Origin: Parelaphostrongylus tenuis
Lineage: Eukaryota; Nematoda; Chromadorea; Rhabditida; Metastrongylidae
Length of the DNA stretch: 64,000 nt
Assembly: GCA_019055375.1 (NCBI GenBank)
Contig: JAHQIW010007131.1
Coordinates: forward strand, 62,001 to 126,000
Direction of reading: 5' to 3'
The position numbers and the translations under genes are program-made. The notes beneath the pieces were generated by a model. It was not told the DNA's origin, ran no database searches, and saw only the letters and a list, made by a program, of their open reading frames with translations. How positions within the stretch are numbered: the stretch's first letter is position 1; each line of letters opens with the position of its first letter. Shown here in pieces: positions 58,514-64,000 of this stretch.

Positions 58514-59087
58514 GTACATACATACATACATACACAGATGCAGACGGATGCGTGAATATGTCTATGTACAAAGAGGAGATATGCCAATTCAAGACATGAG
58601 CCAGTTCATCCTAGAGCAACAACAGGGCCGAATTGTCAACACAAAACGTGTAGTTTAAGGATGCGCCATATACCCTTGCGACTATCGGTTGGGAATTCGT
58701 ATCGGTCGAGATTGATGAGAAAGAGATCCAAGAAATGGTAGCCTTTGCACTGAAAATGAAGATGAAAAAAAAACAGTTGTGTACGCATAGATAAGGATTT
58801 TCGAAGAGAATTGTGATTGGGGTACAAAAGAAGCACTGGATATTCTTCTGCGTACTTCACTGCAACAATCGAATGGTGAAACATACAAGTGGGCCATTGC
58901 TGTATTGAGGGGAATACAGGAAAAAAAATGCTATCGCTGCGGAATTTATTCAGAGTCAATTTGGCGGTCGAGGTCTAGGGAAAGGATGGCAACTAAACAA
59001 GAAGTTATCTAATTTTACAAGTTAGTTTTTGAAACTTCACGACACTTGAAAAAGTCCTAAGACCGACTATCGCTTAAGCCAGTGATA

Positions 59088-59334
59088 CAGAGTAATGTGC
59101 AAAACTTACTCAATATCTGTCAGCATGACTCGGGTAATGGCATGACATGGGTAATGTCGATACCGACTACCTGGGCCAGACATTGACGGTTGGTGGCTGA
59201 CAGATAGATGCGTTGTAGCGTATAAAGACTGGTGGGCAAATGGGGCGTCAGTAGTGCAACGGGTACGCGCTTCCGGATAGAGTGAGATGCGAGTTTGAGT
59301 CCCAGCTGACGCTTAAGCTTTGCGCATCACTCTG
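59088..59334 (+). repeat. SINE-B unit: tRNA-like head inside inverted repeats
   Basis: The head gcgtcagtagtgcaacgggt has B-box gagtttgagtccc and closes with gctgacgc. It is flanked by cagagtaatgtgcaaaactt (left, 59088) and aagctttgcgcatcactctg (right, to 59334), inverted complements with a few mismatches. About 120 bases with ggctgacagatag and cgacattacc-type motifs lie between the left arm and the head. Confidence 0.68.
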
Positions 59335-59457
59335 CACCACTGGGTATGTTAGTAACATCAACATCGCAATAAGCGGTTAAATAAGGATTTTTACCTCTTA
59401 ACCTCGGATTCTTCAGTGACTGCTTGTTATTTTTGACTGAGCTTGATACGAGGTTTT

Positions 59458-59612
59458 TATGATATTATTTATTTAAACAGCTGCTGTTTCAGCGGTTTTG
59501 CCTTCTTCAGTGTCTGGGAAAATCAGGTTGTCCACAACCCTCTGCAGGCTCCGATGAAGGCGAAACCGCTGAAGATTAGCTGTGTGTATAACAATATCAT
59601 GGAAATCTCCTG
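59458..59612. repeat. Foldback repeat with two hammerhead-like motifs in opposite orientation
   Basis: The left arm 59458-59520 and right arm 59546-59612 are inverted relatives of each other (outer atgatatt and aatatcat, inner cagcggttttgccttcttca against gatgaaggcgaaaccgctga). Each arm read inward or outward resembles ctgaaga, ggcg-aaac-cgct, gaaac. The loop has a ggttgt-cc-acaacc hairpin. This part (ttgtccacaaccc) recurs at 60452-60466. Confidence 0.5.
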
Positions 59613-59999
59613 TCAGGCTCAGTTAAGAATAACAGGGACATTCAAAAGTGTTCTTCCAGGTTATCATGACAAATATTTTAAGGAAAGCAACAGTTATTGT
59701 GTAAGATGCATTTCTAAGTTATCCACTATTTATACTTCACACGACTCGCTGTCACAATGTACTGTAGATGTCCAAGCATTAATCGCATTCCATTAGTTTC
59801 TGATATTATTACTCCACAAAGATTTTCAATATTTCACACGCCGCTTCGATTGTTGCTTGAAGATTTGGTCTTCTTTATGGCTCTCATAGAACGCTGGTCG
59901 ACATGGTACACATTGGAATCTCGGGGGTAGCAGAGCTGAGGCTATTGTCGATCACTTGCACAAGAACGTTGGGCGGGGGGATCGAATAATCACATTGTT

Positions 60000-60056
60000 T
60001 GTCATTTTGCATACTGATACACCGCATCACTAATCACTGCGCTACCTCGCCTAACG
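60000..60056 (-). repeat. SINE-A head fragment
   Basis: The string catcactaatcactgcgctacctcgcc matches the tRNA-like head of SINE-A in the same orientation. The segment immediately before it (59855-59990) is the low-copy repeat also found at 10915-11060. Confidence 0.45.
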
Positions 60057-60400
60057 TTTTTATGTTAGAAACTGAATAGGTTAGCTTTTTGAAATAGCAT
60101 GGTCATGCCATTTGCATTCCCCATTGAAATGCTACAAATCAGAGAAACGCTTACCACTTTGTTCATACATTCCACTATCGGAAGCCTTACAATTGGAAGT
60201 GGGCGTAATGTATCTTCTATGCGTTCGACATGATTGCATAGATCACCATCACTGAAAAGCAGACGCCTGGTGTAACAGCAGTTGTTTTTTGACGTACTTG
60301 CTTATAACGGACGAAATACACATGAGTACATATTTTAATATCTGAATAATGTTAACCATTGCCGAGAATTTGATAAAAGAAGTGGTAAAAAACAGTATAT

Positions 60401-60438
60401 AGTGATGTGTTTCGACGGTTTCTCCTTCTTCAGAGCCT
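60401..60438 (-). ncRNA. Degenerate hammerhead-like motif
   Basis: On the minus strand: aggct, ctgaaga, aggagaaaccgtc, gaaac, acatc. Stem II is imperfect and the acgt palindrome is missing. The neighbouring gattgtccacaaccc is shared with the foldback at 59458. Confidence 0.4.
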
Positions 60439-60548
60439 GGAAAAGACGAGATTGTCCACAACCCAGTCAACCAAGCACCTTTATTATCCTATTAGAGAGA
60501 AATTTCAGATGTTCTGAGGGAAAGTTATCCGACAGTGATTGGTCAAAA

Positions 60549-60851
60549 GCCTGTTGTTTCAGCAGGACATTGACAAGGCTCACACCGCAAAGAAGACCAA
60601 GGAAAAGTTTGATTAATTAGAGGGTGTAGAGGTCTTGTCGCACTCAGCCCACAGTCCAGGTGCTGCGCCATCCGAATATGGTCTCATTGTGCTCAAAGAA
60701 ACATTTCCTGCGTGGACGCCGATTGGAGACAATTGATCAAGTTGAAAGGCATAACAAGAATTTTTTGATCCAAAGCACAACGAATGGGTATTTGAGTGAG
60801 TCCGAAAACTTGCAAATCGTTGTGAATAATGATGGTCTTTATTCTAAATAA
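60549..60851 (+). mobile_element. Mariner remnant, C-terminal part
   Basis: The translation across two frames reads LFQQDIDKAHTAKKTKEKFD, LEGVEVLSHSAHSPGAAPSE, YGLIVL and KKHFLRGRRLETIDQVERHN, ending IVVNNDGLYSK. This is the mariner C-terminal half; the S-P-D-L-A-P-S-D-Y block has changed to S-P-G-A-A-P-S-E-Y. One frameshift is at about 60680. No terminal repeats were recognised. It is followed at once by Penelope copy 3. Confidence 0.75.
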
Positions 60852-60894
60852 TAGTTATGATTGTTTTAAATTGAATTGTTACCTAATAGTTCTC

Positions 60895-61800
60895 GCACCA
60901 CTTGGAGACTGGGCATTCAGGCACTCTCCTACGCTCACGGCTCTACCGAAAGAGTGCCTGATTTGCTTATTCTTCAGAAGGTCCACAGAATATTTCGCGC
61001 CAGTGAGCTCTGGCAATGGGGAAGCGTCTGGCACGCAGTTTAACTGTTGCCCAGATGTCTATAAGGGAAATCCAGTGATTGATCTCTGACCTTCACTCTA
61101 CCGTAGATATATGGATGACTGATTGCTAATTTACTCCACTCAAGAGGAAATGGTTGAGTGTTCTGAGATGTTGAAAGAACAGTCAGAGTTCATAAAAGTC
61201 ATCCGTGAGATAACAAAAAAAAAACCTGGCTTTCATATATGAACGTGCAAATTAATCTATCCGGTAACAATTGCATTACAAAGTGAACCGAGAGCTAAGT
61301 ACCAAAAATATTCTGGTTCATTACCTATCCTCCGATCCTTCACATACTGGAAAGCTCTTGTGAAAAACATGCTTGACAGTCGCCAGTGTGTGTACAGGAA
61401 GAGAGCAGAAGATGAACTTCATGGAATGGCTTGGGAAATAACCACTTTCTATGGCTACCAGTCTGTAGCTCTCGGTATAGATTTAGAGAAAATGACGAGC
61501 CCCAAAGCGATAACTCCAGCCAAACTAGAGTCTCATTTTTTCTTTCTCTCCTTCAAACGAAATAAGTATCACCATAAAACGTTATTTGAGTAGCACAGGC
61601 TTAGAGAAATCCGTAAGAGTTATTGAAATACGACCGAATACTCTGACTGTGCATTGCAAGAGTGCATAATATTCCCAAACGATAGAGACGGTGATTGTAT
61701 GAGCATAGGCTCAGGTTACTACATCTCTTGTAAAGCGTGTGGCGCTAAGTACATTAGGAAACTGAAAGGTCACTCTGCGTCTGCATAGGAAACATTTTGT
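60895..61800 (+). mobile_element. Penelope-like element copy 3 (decayed)
   Basis: Frames carry, in order, CLICLFFRRSTEYFAPVSS, LYRRYMDD followed by a stop and STQEEMVECSEMLKEQSEF (reverse transcriptase motif C region, about 61095-61190), FVKNMLDSRQCVYRKR and, near 61685-61770, DRDGDCM, GSGYYISCKACGAKYIRKLK (GIY-YIG region). The order and spacing follow copy 2 but sequence is more diverged, so it is an older copy. No hammerhead was found at its 3' end. Confidence 0.75.
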
Positions 61801-62340
61801 TGGTAAACTCAAAGTTAGAAACAAACATTCCGTCAAGTTTGCATAGGTCACAGACGCATGGTTAGTCTTGGGAATGTAATAAGAACACGTCGGAGCTGAA
61901 CCTTTGGCACTGATTATTCCTTTAGGTAGGCGCATTGGAAAAGAAGTTTGCACGAGGTACCACATACACGAATTTGAATAGTAAGCATACATCTCTACCA
62001 GGTGGGCGGAGTCAAAGCGAAGTTCTTGAAGCTATTGAAAACTTGACTTGCTTGATCGCTTTTTGTTGTGGGTGGTTGACGTGGTCTGCCCATGTCTTGC
62101 CAACCTGACCAGCTTCAGCAAAAGTGCTTCATCTTGAGAGATATTGACCCAATCGCAAATTTATGTCTTAATCGGATGAAATGTGCACCAATCGCAAAGG
62201 AGTGCTCATTGAAGCAGCTCCAGTTCAGTAGATTGTCCAGACTTTTGTGAGCTAACACTGACGCCGTGCCGCCACACGCAAGCGCGACGCGGACATCTAC
62301 TTCAGCGAGCACCGTTAGAGTTGGATGAGTGAATATTTGA
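61800..62340. other. No supported gene
   Basis: It may include further Penelope copy 3 3' sequence. No intact frame with a recognised domain. Confidence 0.3.
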
Positions 62341-62344
62341 TCTA

Positions 62345-62512
62345 TACAAAGATCTTTGTTGGCCTATTGAGCTATGAAGTCAATGCTGCTATCCTTTCAG
62401 ACAAGTCTGGTATCAAGTCGCCAACCCAGGGACATGGCAGGCTTGATAAACTTGGATCGCGAGATCGAATTGATGACATTTTGTGCATTGCAGAGCACTT
62501 TTAGTCACTGCC
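62345..62512 (-). repeat. SINE-A partial copy
   Basis: Contains gtcaatgctgctatcctttc, agacaagtctggtatcaagt and the end cattgcagagcacttttagtcactgc, in SINE-A order and orientation. Confidence 0.6.
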
Positions 62513-62519
62513 TTCAGTT

Positions 62520-63240
62520 TGATCGGAAAACGGTAGTATGAGTGACTGAGGTTGCCTCTCCCCTGATTTCAAATAAAATAATAAACTTCTGATCAGCCGG
62601 TGACACTGTCATCACTTTACTGAGCATTCGTTATTATTTTCTAGTTTCCCAAATAATGTCAGTTTGACACTACCAGTCAACTTTTCTGGCTAAATCAATA
62701 GGCTTCAAATAAATGAATCAATAAACGGTCAATGACACCTTTCAAAGTAACACAAGAAACATTTGTAGTCGATTTTTGCTTCGTAAACTTTTGAAACTCT
62801 TGAACAAAAGAATAGGGAAACTGAACTACTAACCACTGTGACAACTGACAATGAAGTGAGTAATGCTACAATTTGTTTTATTTATGAGATAACAGGAGTT
62901 TGTGACCTAAATCTTCGCCTGTAGTTTCGGCGCCTTTGCCCCTTTCGAAGTCGAAAAAAAATGTTATGCTACAACTTGCTTGCAAATACACATCGAAGCG
63001 CCGACAATGTTTGTCCTGCAGCCGATCTTTGCCGTAAAATGTTTATCCACGCCCGAAACACATCCCTAGAATAATCATCAGAATCTTCAGTTGTTTGTCC
63101 AGTTCAGTACATATTGCATAAATGTTTGGTTGTTAATCTCATACATACTCTCTAAGCACAATGCTTGAAAAAAAAGGTCGAATGCACGCGAAATCATCAC
63201 AATGTTAACTAAAGCATATTTATATCTACAAAATATTTTA
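62520..63240. other. No supported gene
   Basis: AT-rich, with no recognised repeat or frame. Confidence 0.4.
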
Positions 63241-63339
63241 AGCGTTTAGGCTAAATGCCTGAAAAACCGAATACGGTCGACAGAGAGATCACTTTTAGTG
63301 GAAGTAGAACTCTAACGCAAAAATCTAACCTGATTGTTG

Positions 63340-63560
63340 CAAGTGCAAAGGAGCCATCGTCGAGTGGTTGTGATGCTCGTCGCAGCGAGGCGCTGGCCGA
63401 TCTCCACCCCCTCCCAGCACTCTCCGGCAGTCAGCAACGAATGTCTACATGGAAAGCCGCAGCCAGGCTCTCCTCGACATTGGAAGGAGACGTATTCAAC
63501 CAGTATCTCACAGCGTTCAAGAAGAAGATGAAAAAGTGCTGGATTGCCTCTTTATTACCT
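63340..63560 (+). pseudogene. Decayed coding segment, related to 52840-53095
   Basis: Three frames together carry HSPAVSNEC, NVYMESRSQALLDIGRRRIQ and HSVQEEDEKVLDCLF, which align with the minus-strand block at 52840-53095. One 125-codon frame at 63255-63632 spans it but does not follow the shared coding frame throughout. Confidence 0.45.
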
Positions 63561-63706
63561 TCGCACTATTGTTTCCTTCAGTTTTATTCTATTGAAATTG
63601 GGTTATTGCCAAAAGGCTGTAGTATGCTGTAGAATGTTCTGGTTGCGTTAGCCAGAGGGACATAAAAATGGCACGAGTGCTGCGGGTTAATTAATTGAGA
63701 ATCAAA

Positions 63707-64000
63707 ATGGATCAGCGCCAGTTATGCTCTAATAAGCTTCAAGAGTACAAGTTGGGGACCACTGCAAGGAAGACGACCGAGAAGATTAGCACTGCCTTTG
63801 AGTCAGGCACTACTACTGACCGGACTGTGGGCCACTTGTTCAAGCGCTCATACGAAATTGGCACGAGCCGTCAGCGTCATCCATACTATCGGGACAGCAG
63901 TTATCTTTGCCGAAGACGCCTTGCGTCGAGAGTTGGAAGTGCATCCGGATGTTAGTCTCGCACATTAACGGTAGACACTTCGATACGGTTCCAGCTATCC
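63707..64000 (+). mobile_element. Mariner N-terminal part, cut by the window end
   Basis: From ATG at 63707: MDQRQLCSNKLQEYKLGTTA, RKTTEKISTAFESGTTTDRT, VGHLFKRSYEIGTSRQRHP. After a frameshift near 63890, ALRRELEVHPDVS follows. This is the mariner paired helix-turn-helix DNA-binding domain (G-T-T-T-x-R-T-V signature). The catalytic half would lie beyond the window. Confidence 0.75.

Overview
This looks like eukaryotic, nematode nuclear DNA, most likely from a strongylid or hookworm-like worm. The reasons are a nematode-type MSP-domain gene, short introns with gtaagt donors and tttcag acceptors, a decayed cathepsin B-like gene of the kind expanded in parasitic nematodes, RTE-type LINEs whose C-terminus has the R-W-A-G-H-V-M-R and R-P-P-T-R-W-S-D-F-F signatures, and many mariner and Penelope-like remnants. 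The clade is inferred from protein families alone. There are no prokaryotic operons, rRNA genes or CRISPR arrays. The window is gene-poor and repeat-rich. Exons were called by eye from splice sites, phase and protein character, so gene models are partial.

Layout. 0-3 kb: a minus-strand gene with a psq/Brinker-type helix-turn-helix domain, mixed with copies of a tRNA-derived SINE (called SINE-A here). 4-10 kb: GC-richer sequence with a (CAG)5 tract, a good minus-strand terminal exon at 8.7 kb and other weak coding candidates. 12-17.6 kb: SINE-C copies and a minus-strand MSP-domain gene with a Lys/Glu-rich exon made of 87-bp repeats and carrying two frameshifts. 19.0-19.3 kb: a two-exon gene for a small secreted protein. 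19.9-26.5 kb: inverted-repeat elements, a 3 x 110 bp tandem array and the 3' end of an RTE element. 28.2-28.8 kb: a cathepsin B-like pseudogene that has lost its catalytic Cys. 29.5-37.5 kb: an exon with a strong donor, two mariners, a 2-kb RTE LINE and two plus-strand exon candidates. 38.2-39.3 kb: a TTAA-flanked piggyBac-like element holding a G21 run and a GATAGT satellite. 40-46.5 kb: isolated exon candidates. 47.5-51.2 kb: two head-to-head Penelope-like copies, each ending in a hammerhead ribozyme motif. 52.8-56 kb: decayed coding segment and mariners. 57.4-58.0 kb: a spliced minus-strand gene with a hammerhead-bearing palindromic element in an intron. 58.4 kb: a CA microsatellite. 59-64 kb: more hammerhead-like repeats, a third Penelope copy, mariners and SINEs.

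The most unusual theme is a recurring small hammerhead-ribozyme motif, found inside the Penelope-like copies and also in separate palindromic elements. A second theme is tRNA-like SINE heads flanked by inverted repeats, which would fold into long hairpins.
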